A DNA stretch of 64,000 nt. Source: JACRBR01 sp964371355. Lineage in GTDB: Bacteria; Chloroflexota; Dehalococcoidia; DSTF01; JACRBR01. Position numbers and translations under genes: made by a program. This document shows positions 35,227 through 43,368 of this stretch, piece after piece (position 1 is the stretch's first letter; the number at the start of each line of letters is the position of its first letter). The DNA lies in NCBI GenBank assembly GCA_964371355.1, contig CAYJMG010000013.1:1-64000 (forward strand), in the 5' to 3' direction. Under the pieces are notes generated by a model, which saw only the letters and a list, made by a program, of their open reading frames with translations, did no database searches and was not told the DNA's origin.

Positions 35227-36209
35227 GGCGTCACCGCCGCTTGCTTCGCCAGCGTCGCGAGCCCTTCGGCGAACGGCGGGCGCAGGACGCCGCGCTCCGT
35301 GACGACGGCGGTGATGAGACGCGCGGGCGTGACATCGAACGCGGGGTTACGGGCGAGCGAGTCTTCGGGTGCAGTGCGCGCGCCGCCGAACGTAAGCACC
35401 TCGCCCGGATCGCGCTCTTCGATCACGATGGCGTCGCCGTCCGGAGTGCGGAGATCGACGGTGCTGACGGGGGCGACGACGTAGAACGGGACGCCGTGGG
35501 CGTGCGCGGCGAGCGCGAGCCCGTAGGTACCGACCTTGTTGGCCGTATCGCCGTTGGCGGCGATGCGGTCGGCGCCAACGACGATGGCCTGCACGTGGCC
35601 GCGGGCGACGAGGCCGGCGGCAGCGCCGTCGGCGATGATCTCGTGCGGGATGCCGGACTGTCGCAGCTCCCACGCCGTCAGGCGCGCGCCCTGCAGCAGC
35701 GGCCGTGTCTCGTCCACCAGCACCCGCACGGCCTTGCCGTCGGCGTGCGACGTCTTTACCACACCCAGCGCGCTCCCGATGCCGCCCGTGGCCAGCGAGC
35801 CGGTGTTGCAGTGCGTGAGTACGGTCGCACCGGGCTCGATGAGCGCGGCGCCGTGGCGGCCCATGCGCCGGTCGGCCTCCCGCTGCTCATCGTGGATGCG
35901 CAGCGCCTCGGCTTCGGGGTCGGCCGCGGCGAGGGTGCGTTCGAGCGCCCAGCGCAGGTTGACGGCCGTGGGGCGGGTGGCGCCGAGATGCTCGGCCGCC
36001 TGTGGCAGGCTCTGGCCGCGACGGGCGGCGAGAGCGAGTCCGTATGCCGCCGTGATGCCAATGAGAGGCGCTCCGCGCACGGCGAGGCGGCGGATGGCGC
36101 CGGCGACGTCCTCGTAGCCCGCGGGCTCGAGGTAGAGAACCTCAGCGGGCAGGCGCGTCTGGTCGAGGATGCGCAGCACGCCGCCGCGCCACTCGACGGG
36201 CTCGAACAT
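35223..36209 (-). CDS. mtnA: S-methyl-5-thioribose-1-phosphate isomerase
   Basis: A 328-residue eIF2B-fold enzyme that converts methylthioribose 1-phosphate to methylthioribulose 1-phosphate. Seen: RRLAVRGAPLIGITAAYGLALA, the catalytic Cys in VLTHCNTGSLATGGIG, VLVDETRPLLQGARLTAWEL and the catalytic Asp in IVVGADRIAANGDTANKVGTY. The start at 36209 (MFEPVEWRGG) matches the family; an upstream extension would run through the riboswitch. No later salvage enzymes (MtnB, C, D, or RuBisCO-like) are in the window. Confidence 0.95.
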   Translation of the reverse strand: MFEPVEWRGGVLRILDQTRLPAEVLYLEPAGYEDVAGAIRRLAVRGAPLIGITAAYGLALAARRGQSLPQAAEHLGATRPTAVNLRWALERTLAAADPEAEALRIHDEQREADRRMGRHGAALIEPGATVLTHCNTGSLATGGIGSALGVVKTSHADGKAVRVLVDETRPLLQGARLTAWELRQSGIPHEIIADGAAAGLVARGHVQAIVVGADRIAANGDTANKVGTYGLALAAHAHGVPFYVVAPVSTVDLRTPDGDAIVIEERDPGEVLTFGGARTAPEDSLARNPAFDVTPARLITAVVTERGVLRPPFAEGLATLAKQAAVTP

Positions 36210-36232
36210 GGGGCCGGGGACTTCGGGCAATG

Positions 36233-36262
36233 AAAAAACTTCTCCGCTGGTTGGTGGAGAAG
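36233..36262 (-). terminator. Riboswitch-controlled terminator before mtnA
   Basis: On the minus strand CTTCTCC and GGAGAAG enclose a 10-base loop and are followed by TTTTTT. It begins 10 nt after the 3' end of the SAM-I aptamer (GATGAGAG), the classic expression platform: SAM binding permits this terminator to form. Confidence 0.9.
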
Positions 36263-36271
36263 CTGGCTTCT

Positions 36272-36368
36272 CTCTCATCTCTCTCGCATTCGCGAGTCGG
36301 ATTTGGCACCCGTCTTCACGGGTTGCCGGGCTTCGTAGGGCCGATCCCTCCACCACTCTGGATAAGAG
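36272..36368 (-). ncRNA. SAM-I (S-box) riboswitch
   Basis: Read on the minus strand the aptamer starts CTCTTATCCAGAG and ends GAGAGATGAGAG; CTCTTATC pairs with GATGAGAG to form P1 (8 bp). Between are the family-conserved GGTGGAGGGA, GGCCC, GAAGCCCGGCAACC and GGTGCCAAATCC, including the kink-turn and pseudoknot elements. S-box RNAs end transcription when SAM is high. This one precedes mtnA, so the whole methylthioadenosine/SAM cluster is likely under SAM control. Confidence 0.96.
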
Positions 36369-36390
36369 TTGCTATTCAGTTGTTGGGCCA

Positions 36391-36420
36391 ATTGTACGGC
36401 CCACGATGCGGCCGGGTCAA
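36391..36420 (-). promoter_or_regulatory. Promoter of the SAM riboswitch operon
   Basis: On the minus strand TTGACC (36420-36415), an 18-bp spacer and TACAAT (36396-36391). Transcription would start about 15 nt before the aptamer, the expected geometry. Confidence 0.8.
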
Positions 36421-36437
36421 GCGAGACGCGCCGGGCG

Positions 36438-37232
36438 TCAATCCGGAAGGCGAGCGTAGCGCATGCTGAAGGAGCGGTTGTACTCGATCGTCCGATCGAG
36501 GCCGCCGAACATTTCGGCGATGCGCGGGGTGACGCGCTCGAGCAGCGCGGGCATGGCGGCATCGGGGATCTTCCACGAGCTGGAGTAGTCGCGACGCTTC
36601 AGTCGGTCGAGCATGCGCTGGCCGGTGGTGGAGCTGGTCCAGCGCGCGAGCTGTTCGGTGCGGGCCTCGGCCCCGGCCTCGCGCAGGATCTCGACGAAGA
36701 GCTGCGCGCCGCGCGCGTAGGGGGCCCAGCCGCCGATATCGACGCCGGACAGCTCTTCGACGGTGGCGCGGATCAACTCGTCGGCCTGGGAGCGCAGGCT
36801 CTGCTCGCGGTCGTCGCCGGCCTCGATCATGAGGCCGCGAGGCCGAATGAGGGCGAGCGTGCCGCGGATGGTGGCTTCGGGATCCGGCACGAGGTGGAGG
36901 ACGTGCACGAACAGCGCGGCGTCGAAGGACCCGTCGCGGAAGGGCGGGCGGGCCGCCTCGGCGATGGTCATCCCGATGTCCGGTCGCTTCCCGCGCAGGA
37001 TGGCCAGCATCTTCGTCGAGATGTCGATTCCGGTGACGCGGACGCCGCGTTCGACGAGGGGCACGGCGATGCGCCCGGTGCCGATGCCAACTTCGAGCAA
37101 GTGCGGATCCGGTGCAGCGGCACGAAGAAGCGCCGCGAGCCCGTCGCCGATCTGCTGCTCGGCCTCGGCAGGGACCCCGCGGGTCTCGTCGTACAGGTGC
37201 GCGACGCGATCGAAGGACTTCAGGTCGGGCAT
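36438..37232 (-). CDS. Class I SAM-dependent methyltransferase
   Basis: A 264-residue Rossmann-type methyltransferase. Motif I is LLEVGIGTGRIAVPL, motif II VTGIDIST, motif III FDAALFVHVLHLVPDPE. Small-molecule or quinone-type substrates are possible; nothing in the sequence decides. It ends just before the promoter of the riboswitch operon, so the two are separate units although both use SAM. Confidence 0.85.
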   Translation of the reverse strand: MPDLKSFDRVAHLYDETRGVPAEAEQQIGDGLAALLRAAAPDPHLLEVGIGTGRIAVPLVERGVRVTGIDISTKMLAILRGKRPDIGMTIAEAARPPFRDGSFDAALFVHVLHLVPDPEATIRGTLALIRPRGLMIEAGDDREQSLRSQADELIRATVEELSGVDIGGWAPYARGAQLFVEILREAGAEARTEQLARWTSSTTGQRMLDRLKRRDYSSSWKIPDAAMPALLERVTPRIAEMFGGLDRTIEYNRSFSMRYARLPD

Positions 37233-37239
37233 GGGCTGT

Positions 37240-37320
37240 TCGCCGTTAGTGATTGGTCGTTGGTCGTTAGGGGCTGGTGTCGCTGGTCGCTGGTTCTGGC
37301 GAGTCGCTGGTCGGATGATA
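37240..37320. repeat. Degenerate TTGGTCGTT / TCGCTGGT micro-repeats
   Basis: Imperfect 7-9 base units such as GATTGGTCGTTGGTCGTTAG and TCGCTGGTCGCTGGTT in the gap between the methyltransferase and the thioesterase genes. Similar tracts occur at 19725-19760 and 47518-47546. Confidence 0.6.
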
Positions 37321-37338
37321 GCACCCGGGTTGAGTGCG

Positions 37339-37791
37339 TCAGGGGGCCGGCCGGACGGGGCTGGGGACGTGGGTGCTGGTGACGGTGCAGAGGAGGCGGC
37401 CGTCCTCGCCGGTGACGCGCGATTCGACGACGACGAGGGACCGGCCGCGGTGGAGGAAGCGCGACTCGGATGTGACGACGCCGCTGTTCGTGTTGCGGAC
37501 GAGGTTCACGCTGATCTGAATCGAGAGCGGGAACGGAGGCTGCTCGACTCCCTCAGCGCGCAGGGCATTGAAGTAGAGGCTGGTGGCGCCGACATCAGCG
37601 AGCTGCATGAGGGCGCCAGCCGCGAACACGCCCGTGCCCTGCCGGACCGCCGGCCCCATCGGCAGGGCCATCACCACCCGCTCCGGGCCCTCTTCGACCA
37701 TGCGCATCCGCATGGAGGCGATGATGTTGCCGCCGCCTTCATCCATGCGGCGATACCAATCCTCGTGCCAGGCGTCGTCGTATTCGGCCAC
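37339..37791 (-). CDS. Hotdog-fold thioesterase-like protein
   Basis: A 150-residue single hotdog domain of the PaaI/YbaW type. The helix with PMGPAVRQGTGVFAAGALMQLADVGATSLYFN corresponds to the hot-dog 'sausage' helix, followed by strands ISVNLVRNTNSG and GRSLVVVESRVTGEDGRL. The start is GTG 37791 with AGGAG seven bases upstream. Likely hydrolyses acyl-CoA; substrate unknown. Confidence 0.75.
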   Translation of the reverse strand: MAEYDDAWHEDWYRRMDEGGGNIIASMRMRMVEEGPERVVMALPMGPAVRQGTGVFAAGALMQLADVGATSLYFNALRAEGVEQPPFPLSIQISVNLVRNTNSGVVTSESRFLHRGRSLVVVESRVTGEDGRLLCTVTSTHVPSPVRPAP

Positions 37792-37830
37792 GTATCGCTC
37801 CTTACGGGCCGGTCATCACGCGGACCGGCG

Positions 37831-38922
37831 TTACACGTTGAAGAGAATGTTCAGGCAATCGCCGTCCTGGACGACGTAGCCCTTGCCCTCCTGCCGCACC
37901 TGCGCGCGCTTCTTGGCCTCGGCCATGGAGCCGGCGGCGAGCAGGTCGTCCCAGTGCACCACCTCGGCGCGGATGAAGCCGCGCTCGAGGTCGGTGTGGA
38001 TCTTGCCGGCGGCGACGGGCGCGGTGGCGCCGGCGTGCACGTTCCAGGCGCGGCATTCGTCGGGGCCCACCGTGAAGAACGAAATGAGGCCGGTGAGCTG
38101 GTACGACATCCGGATCATGCGGTCGAGGCCGGGCTCTGTGATGCCCAGATCCTTGCGGAACTCGACCGCGTCCTCATCGGACATCTGCGCAAGCTCCTGT
38201 TCGATCTTCCCGCTGAGGGCGGCGATGGCGGTCCGCGGTGAGGCAGCCGCGGTCCCCGCCCCTGCTTCGATCTCCGGCGCGCGGGCGGCGTCGGCCTCGT
38301 CGATGTTCAGCACGACCAGCAGCGGCTTGTCGGTGAGGAACTGGTAGTTCACCAGCAGCTTCTCCTCCTCCGGCGACATCTCCTGCGCACGGAGCGGCCG
38401 GTCGGCCTCGAGACCGGCCTTCAGCCGCTGCAGCAGCGCTGTCTCGCGCTCGGCATCGCCGCGCTCGCTGGTCTTCATCGAGCGCGTGCTGGCCTCGATG
38501 CGCTCGAGGCGCTTCTCGATGAAGGCGGCATCGGCGAACGCCAGCTCGAGGTCCATGGCGGCGATGTCGCGAGCGGCGTCGACGGAACCGGCGGGGTGAG
38601 CGACCGTCTCGTCGTGGAAGGCGCGGGCGACATGGATGAGGGCGTCGCAGCGGGCGAGCTGGGCGAGGAACTGAGGCGAGGGGCCCTGTCCGGTGCTGAA
38701 CGCGTCTCCGGGAAAGTCGATGTACCGGATATCAGCGAGGGTGAACTTCTTGGGGTCGAACAGCTTCGCGAGCTGCTCAAGGCGCGCATCCGGCACCTTC
38801 ACGACGCCGATGTTGGGCTGGACGCCCGCCCCGTAGGCGCCGGTGGCGGCGTTGCCCCTGGTGACGGCGTTGAAGACGGTGGTCTTGCCCGAGCGCTGGT
38901 ATCCGATGATGCCGAGGTCCAT
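37831..38922 (-). CDS. ychF: YchF/OLA1 family P-loop ATPase/GTPase
   Basis: A 363-residue ribosome-associated NTPase. The P-loop is GYQRSGKTT rather than the usual GLPNVGKST, and the base-specificity motif is NIDE, the NxxE form that makes YchF prefer ATP. The C-terminal TGS-like DUF933 domain carries FFTVGPDECRAWNV and VQDGDCLNILFNV. Start at 38922 is preceded by TATAAC at 8 nt. The altered P-loop suggests a divergent subgroup. Confidence 0.9.
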   Translation of the reverse strand: MDLGIIGYQRSGKTTVFNAVTRGNAATGAYGAGVQPNIGVVKVPDARLEQLAKLFDPKKFTLADIRYIDFPGDAFSTGQGPSPQFLAQLARCDALIHVARAFHDETVAHPAGSVDAARDIAAMDLELAFADAAFIEKRLERIEASTRSMKTSERGDAERETALLQRLKAGLEADRPLRAQEMSPEEEKLLVNYQFLTDKPLLVVLNIDEADAARAPEIEAGAGTAAASPRTAIAALSGKIEQELAQMSDEDAVEFRKDLGITEPGLDRMIRMSYQLTGLISFFTVGPDECRAWNVHAGATAPVAAGKIHTDLERGFIRAEVVHWDDLLAAGSMAEAKKRAQVRQEGKGYVVQDGDCLNILFNV

Positions 38923-38992
38923 GCCCCTAGGTTATAGGCAGCGCGAGCTTGGGGTTAGGGCGGGGCTATGTCTGTGTAGTTGGTCAGGGATT

Positions 38993-39469
38993 CTATCTCT
39001 GGAGCATGCCCGTCATCTCGCGGAGGGAGCCGGTGACCTCGGGCCAGCCCGCAGTCGAGCTGGCGATGAGTTCGATGGCGTTGCGCTGGTTCGGGAAGAC
39101 GAAGCGATCGGCCGCGTCCTCGATGGTGCACCACTCGTAGGCGGTGTGTTCCTCGGACACCGTGACGCCCGGGGCGCCGGTGACGAAGGCAGCGAATGTG
39201 GGTACGAGATGGACCGCGTCTGTGAAGTCGCTGTAAAAGGTCTCGACGTAGTCCAGCTTGAAGAAGCGCTCGGGGGTCAGACCCGTCTCCTCGACAGTCT
39301 CGCGCCAGGCGGCGTCGTAGGCCTTTTCGCCGGGGTCGACCATGCCGTGCACGGCCTGCCATGTGCCGGCGTGCAGGAGGCCCGGTGCGCGGAAGAGCAG
39401 CAGGACGTGCGGGCGGCCATGGAGCATCGTGAAGACGTAGGTCGAGATGGAGCCGGTGAGCACATCCAT
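38993..39469 (-). CDS. NUDIX hydrolase
   Basis: A 158-residue protein with an intact Nudix box (GMVDPGEKAYDAAWRETVEETGL), which binds the metal and cleaves nucleoside diphosphate derivatives. Flanking sequence resembles the dihydroneopterin-triphosphate pyrophosphatase and related groups, but the substrate is not certain. TACACT lies 7 nt before the ATG at 39469, so the message is probably leaderless; longer forms upstream have no family similarity. Confidence 0.85.
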   Translation of the reverse strand: MDVLTGSISTYVFTMLHGRPHVLLLFRAPGLLHAGTWQAVHGMVDPGEKAYDAAWRETVEETGLTPERFFKLDYVETFYSDFTDAVHLVPTFAAFVTGAPGVTVSEEHTAYEWCTIEDAADRFVFPNQRNAIELIASSTAGWPEVTGSLREMTGMLQR

Positions 39470-39476
39470 GAGGGCA

Positions 39477-39482
39477 AGTGTA
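39477..39482 (-). promoter_or_regulatory. -10 box of the NUDIX gene, leaderless
   Basis: GCTACACTTGCC on the minus strand; TACACT ends 7 nt before the ATG. Confidence 0.45.
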
Positions 39483-39609
39483 GCCGCTTCCGACGTGCCG
39501 GTATGAGGTTCCGCGAGACACCTGACGGTAGGCGGGGCGATCCATGCAGGGCCTGCGTTGCGGACCGATATATACACAACGTTCAAGTATTTGCTGGGTG
39601 GAGGAGCGC

Positions 39610-40638
39610 TTGGCCAGCCAGACGTACGCGCGTAACCAGATGCTCGCGGACCAGATGCTGCGGCGGAGCGTGCTCGCCTTCCGCTGGTTGCTGTTCGCCG
39701 TCTGGGTGGGCCTGGTGCAGACGGGCATCCTGGACGTCAGCACGACCGCCTTCGCGATCAGCGCCTGCATCATTGGGGCGTACGACCTGTATCACACCTG
39801 GGCCGAGGTGTACGTCACGCGCACCGCGCGCATCGACGAACGCATCGTGCGTGTGACCCGCTACGTGGACATCATGACCATCACGGTGGCCATGGTGGCG
39901 CTGCACGACGTCCGGAACCCGGTCTGGTCGATCTACTTCCTCAGCATCGTAGGAGCGGCGCATTTCGTCTCACCACGCGAGATGCTGCTTTTCGTCGGGT
40001 GGGCGATCCTGAACTACCTGTCGTTCGCGGGTATGACGGTCGCACTGGGCCACGACGTGGCATGGCCGTACGCCGCGGTCGTCGCCGTGGGGCTGGCGCT
40101 CATGGGGTTGAACGCGGCCATCATCGCCGGGGGCGAGGAGCGGGTACGGGACGTGATCCGGCAGGCGGCAATCACCGACTCGCTGACGGGCCTGCCGAAC
40201 CGGCACCACTTCCACGAGCGGTACAGCGACAGCGTAGAGGCGTCCGCGAAGGCCACGCGCCCGCTGGCCGTCATGCTGATCGACGTCGACCACTTCAAGG
40301 AGATCAACGACCAGCACGGCCACCCGGCGGGCGACGACAAGCTGCGCGACGTGGCGGTGGCGCTGGGCTCGGTGATGCGTGAAGACGACATCGTGGCGCG
40401 GTACGGCGGCGACGAGTTCATCGCCATCGCCCATGGCGCCGCCCGGCACGAGGCCGTGGGTCTGGCGGAGCGGCTGCGCGACGCCGCGCGAGAGTGCGGA
40501 GCGAGCGTTAGTATCGGCGTGGCCCTCTTCCCGGACGACGGCGCAGACGAGGGGGCGCTCATCGAGGCTGCGGACGTGGCGCTGTACCGCGCGAAGCAGG
40601 ACGGCCGGAACTGCGTCCGGACGCTCGTGGCGGCCTGA
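39610..40638 (+). CDS. Membrane-bound diguanylate cyclase (GGDEF)
   Basis: A 342-residue protein with six membrane helices (about 20-185) and a C-terminal GGDEF domain: AAITDSLTGLPNRHHFHERY, LIDVDHFKEIND, the catalytic RYGGDEFIAI and SIGVALFPDDGA. The inhibitory I-site is present as RED-D exactly five residues before GGDEF, so product feedback is expected. It makes cyclic di-GMP; no phosphodiesterase is adjacent. TTG 39610 is chosen because GGAGG lies five bases upstream; ATG 39640 is the alternative. Confidence 0.87.
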   Translation: MASQTYARNQMLADQMLRRSVLAFRWLLFAVWVGLVQTGILDVSTTAFAISACIIGAYDLYHTWAEVYVTRTARIDERIVRVTRYVDIMTITVAMVALHDVRNPVWSIYFLSIVGAAHFVSPREMLLFVGWAILNYLSFAGMTVALGHDVAWPYAAVVAVGLALMGLNAAIIAGGEERVRDVIRQAAITDSLTGLPNRHHFHERYSDSVEASAKATRPLAVMLIDVDHFKEINDQHGHPAGDDKLRDVAVALGSVMREDDIVARYGGDEFIAIAHGAARHEAVGLAERLRDAARECGASVSIGVALFPDDGADEGALIEAADVALYRAKQDGRNCVRTLVAA

Positions 40639-40686
40639 TTCGGCCGGCCGGCCATCGGCACGGTTTTTCAATCTCCTCGTAACAAT

Positions 40687-40773
40687 CGGGCAACTCGGGC
40701 GACACATCTGCCCGCCATACTGGGTTCACGGGCTAACGAGACGGGCATTTCCGGGGAACAGGGAGGTGAACCC
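40687..40773 (+). promoter_or_regulatory. Structured leader sequestering a ribosome binding site
   Basis: CGGGCA (40687-40692) can pair with TGCCCG (40709-40714), and GGGTTCAC (40722-40729) pairs perfectly with GTGAACCC (40766-40773), which overlaps the strong GGGAGGTG ribosome site immediately before the ATG at 40774. The arrangement looks like a translational control element. It matches no riboswitch class that I know. Confidence 0.45.
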
Positions 40774-40899
40774 ATGCGCAAGAACGCGAGATCGAGCCGG
40801 CAGCCGGGTGCTGACCAAGCACGACGGCGGCCGGTGCAGGTACGGGCCACGTTCCTGCGGCTGCAACGGGCGGCCCAACGGGCGCCAGCAGCGGCGTAG
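40774..40899 (+). CDS. Possible 41-residue Arg-rich peptide
   Basis: ATG 40774 follows GGGAGGTGAACCC. The peptide begins MRKNARSSRQPGADQARRRP and is rich in Arg, Gln and Ala, with no hydrophobic segment. It lies between the diguanylate cyclase and a terminator-like hairpin. No homology is recognised. It could be a leader peptide or a small basic RNA-binding protein, or simply chance; the good ribosome site is the main argument for it. Confidence 0.35.
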   Translation: MRKNARSSRQPGADQARRRPVQVRATFLRLQRAAQRAPAAA

Positions 40900-40977
40900 G
40901 GCGCGGCTCGGGGCCGAACGGCCTGTCCCGCGAGACAACAACGGAGCTTCGAGGCAGGAAGCCTCTTGTCCGACAGC

Positions 40978-41001
40978 AAGGCCGGCGGCATCGCCGGCCT
41001 T
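40978..41001. terminator. Bidirectional hairpin between small ORF and thrB
   Basis: Arms AAGGCCGGC and GCCGGCCTT (9 bp) around GGCATC. It serves the plus-strand region and, on the minus strand, lies 49 bp after the thrB stop. Confidence 0.6.
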
Positions 41002-41049
41002 CGTCGTTGTGGCGGAGGTTGTAGCGGAGGTCGTCGCGAAGGACGTACG

Positions 41050-41928
41050 TCACGCGCTGGCGACGACCGACGCGCCCTGGTCGGACGGCGCGGTGACGGC
41101 CGTGCGGCCCGCGTAGCCGCGGTCGCGAGCCGCGCGCGCCATGGCCGCTGCGATCGCGTCCTCGCGGTCGAGGGCGAAGGCGGCGATGGTCGAACCACCA
41201 CCGCTAAGGTACGCACAGAGGGCGCCAGCGGCCTTCGCGGCCTCGAATACATCGGGCATGGCCGTGAAGAGCTGCGAGCGGGCGGGCTGGTGCAGGCGGT
41301 CCTGCGTGGCGGCATCGAGCATCGACCACTCGCCGCGGGCGAGGGAGGCGACGAGGAGCGCGGCGCGGCCGATATTGTGGACGGCGTCGTCCTTCGAGAG
41401 CTGCGCGGGGAGCAGCTTCCGGCTCTCGTTCGTGGGCATCTCGAAATCGGGGATGAAGAGCACGACCCTCAGGCCCGGCGCAAGCGGCGCGGCGACGTGC
41501 AGGTAGCGGTCGCCTTCGCGCACGACGACGCGCAGGCCGCCGAACAGAGCCGGCGCCATGTTGTCGGCGTGGCCCTCGAGCCCGGCGCCAAGCGCGAGCA
41601 TCTGGTCGCCGGTGAGGAGGCCGCCCATGAGGGCGTTGGCGCCGACGATACCGGCCGCGCGCGCGGCCGCACTGGCGCCGAGCCCCCGGCCGATCGGGAT
41701 AGTCGACGAGCCGGATGCCGTCAGTTCGGGCACTTCGACCCGGGCGAGGCGGTAGGCGGAGCGGGCGGCGTCGAGCACCAGGCGGACGAGGCCGTCCTGG
41801 GTCTCGGGCTGGTGGCCGAGCGAAAGCGTGATGTCCTGCGTGAGCGCGAGCGCGAGGCCGAGGCTATCGAAGCCGGGGCCGAGGTTGGCGCTCGTCGCGG
41901 GCACACGGACGGTGACAGTTTGCGGCAT
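41050..41928 (-). CDS. thrB: Homoserine kinase
   Basis: A 292-residue GHMP kinase that phosphorylates homoserine in threonine synthesis. Motif 1 is RVPATSANLGPGFDSLGLAL, the ATP loop IPIGRGLGASAAARAAG and motif 3 LCAYLSGGGSTIAAF. Length is normal. The ATG follows TAAACT by 6 nt (leaderless). thrA and thrC are not in the window. Confidence 0.94.
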   Translation of the reverse strand: MPQTVTVRVPATSANLGPGFDSLGLALALTQDITLSLGHQPETQDGLVRLVLDAARSAYRLARVEVPELTASGSSTIPIGRGLGASAAARAAGIVGANALMGGLLTGDQMLALGAGLEGHADNMAPALFGGLRVVVREGDRYLHVAAPLAPGLRVVLFIPDFEMPTNESRKLLPAQLSKDDAVHNIGRAALLVASLARGEWSMLDAATQDRLHQPARSQLFTAMPDVFEAAKAAGALCAYLSGGGSTIAAFALDREDAIAAAMARAARDRGYAGRTAVTAPSDQGASVVASA

Positions 41929-41934
41929 GCGGCG

Positions 41935-41940
41935 AGTTTA
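41935..41940 (-). promoter_or_regulatory. -10 box of thrB, leaderless
   Basis: TAAACT on the minus strand, 6 nt before the thrB ATG; no Shine-Dalgarno sequence is present. Confidence 0.45.
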
Positions 41941-42015
41941 CCGGAGAACCCGGAACCAGGGACCTAAACGTGCGCAAGTGAAGGTCGGCCCCGGGAACTA
42001 CCGCGCTGATGACAC

Positions 42016-43368
42016 TCAGTCGGCGATGCCGAGCTGCTCGCGGTAGTCGGGCTCGACGGCCTGCAGGATGCCGTGCTCGACGTAGCGGTCGTACGGCAGC
42101 CTCAGCGCCACGCCGATGAGGGCCGGCGGCACGGGCAGGTTGGGCTTGTCGGCGATGGCGCCATCCTCCTGCAGCTTCGCGATATCGGCGTCGCTGTAGC
42201 CCAGCTCCTTCAGCACCTCGGCGTTGTGCTCGCCCAGCAATGGGGCGTGGGAGCGCGCCTTCGCCTCGAAGCGCCCGAACTTCGCGGCGACGTGGCGTGG
42301 GATCGGCCGTCTGCCCAGCAGCGGCTGGTCCACGATGTCGAACTGCCCGCGAGCCTTGAAGTGCGAGTCGAACAGGATCTCCTTGCCGTCGAGGACGGCC
42401 GCGGCCTTCACACCGGCCCGCTGCAGCGTGTGCATCACGTCGTAGTGTTCGCGCGTGGAGGTCCAGGCGGTGATAAGCTCGTCGAGCGCGTCGTGATTCT
42501 CTCTGCGGGCGAGTACGGTGGCGAAGCGGACGTCGTCCGTCCACTCGGCGTGCCCCATGGCCTGCGCCATACGGCCGAACTCGGCATCATCGCCGCAGGA
42601 AATCACGGCCCAGCGATCGTCGCCGGCGCAGCGGTAGCAACCCTGCGGCGCCGCCCGGTCGCTGCGGTCCCCCATACGCTCCTTGAGGCGGCCGGTCATC
42701 TGGTACCCGGTCACAGCCGCGCCCATGATCGGAATCGCCGCCTCCTGTTCGGACAGGTCGATGTACTGACCCTTGCCGCTGCGACGGCGGTACTGGAGCG
42801 CGGTCAGGATCGCGCCCGCGCCGACGAAACCGGAGTAGGGGTCGGTGAAGGAGAGGCCGGACCGCATGGGAGGGCCGTCCCTGTAACCTGTGATCGACGA
42901 GACGCCGGAGGCAGGCTCCAGGCCCATGCCGTAACCGGCGTAGTCGCGCATGGGGCCGGACTGCCCGTAGCCGGAGAGCGAGCACATGATGATGTCCGGC
43001 TTGATCTCCTTCAGCGCCTCGTAGTGCAGGCCGAAGTTCGCCATCACGCGCGGTGTGAAGCTCTCGACCACGACATCGGCCGTGGCGGCGAGCTTGCGGA
43101 CGATCTCGCGCGCCTCCTCCTTCGCCAGGTCGACGACCACCTCGCGCTTGCTGGCGTTTCGGATGACGAAGTACGACGCGCGGTGCCAGGAGTGATCCAT
43201 GCCGTCGTTGTCGGTGATGATCAGGTTGCGCGTGACATCGAGCCGGTTTGGTGACTCGAAGCGGATGACGTCGGCGCCCAGGTCGGCCAGGATGCGCGTG
43301 CACGCCGGACCGGCGAACACCTGCGCGAAGTCGATGACGCGGATGCCTTCGAGCGGCAGCGGGCTCAT
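42016..43368 (-). CDS. CaiB/BaiF CoA-transferase, catalytic subunit candidate
   Basis: A 450-residue class III CoA-transferase. N-terminal block GIRVIDFAQVFAGPACTRILADLGADVIRFE, then NFGLHYEALKEIKPDIIMCSLSGYGQSGP, with the catalytic Asp in LSFTDPYSGFVGAGAILTAL. Substrate unknown. The start at 43368 overlaps the stop of the upstream family member by four bases, so the two proteins are probably made together and may form a heteromer, as known for benzylsuccinate CoA-transferase. Confidence 0.87.
   Translation of the reverse strand: MSPLPLEGIRVIDFAQVFAGPACTRILADLGADVIRFESPNRLDVTRNLIITDNDGMDHSWHRASYFVIRNASKREVVVDLAKEEAREIVRKLAATADVVVESFTPRVMANFGLHYEALKEIKPDIIMCSLSGYGQSGPMRDYAGYGMGLEPASGVSSITGYRDGPPMRSGLSFTDPYSGFVGAGAILTALQYRRRSGKGQYIDLSEQEAAIPIMGAAVTGYQMTGRLKERMGDRSDRAAPQGCYRCAGDDRWAVISCGDDAEFGRMAQAMGHAEWTDDVRFATVLARRENHDALDELITAWTSTREHYDVMHTLQRAGVKAAAVLDGKEILFDSHFKARGQFDIVDQPLLGRRPIPRHVAAKFGRFEAKARSHAPLLGEHNAEVLKELGYSDADIAKLQEDGAIADKPNLPVPPALIGVALRLPYDRYVEHGILQAVEPDYREQLGIAD

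Noticed and set aside
40774..41001. Cyclic di-GMP riboswitch next to the diguanylate cyclase
   Set aside because: The conserved GEMM core sequences are absent; only general hairpins are seen.
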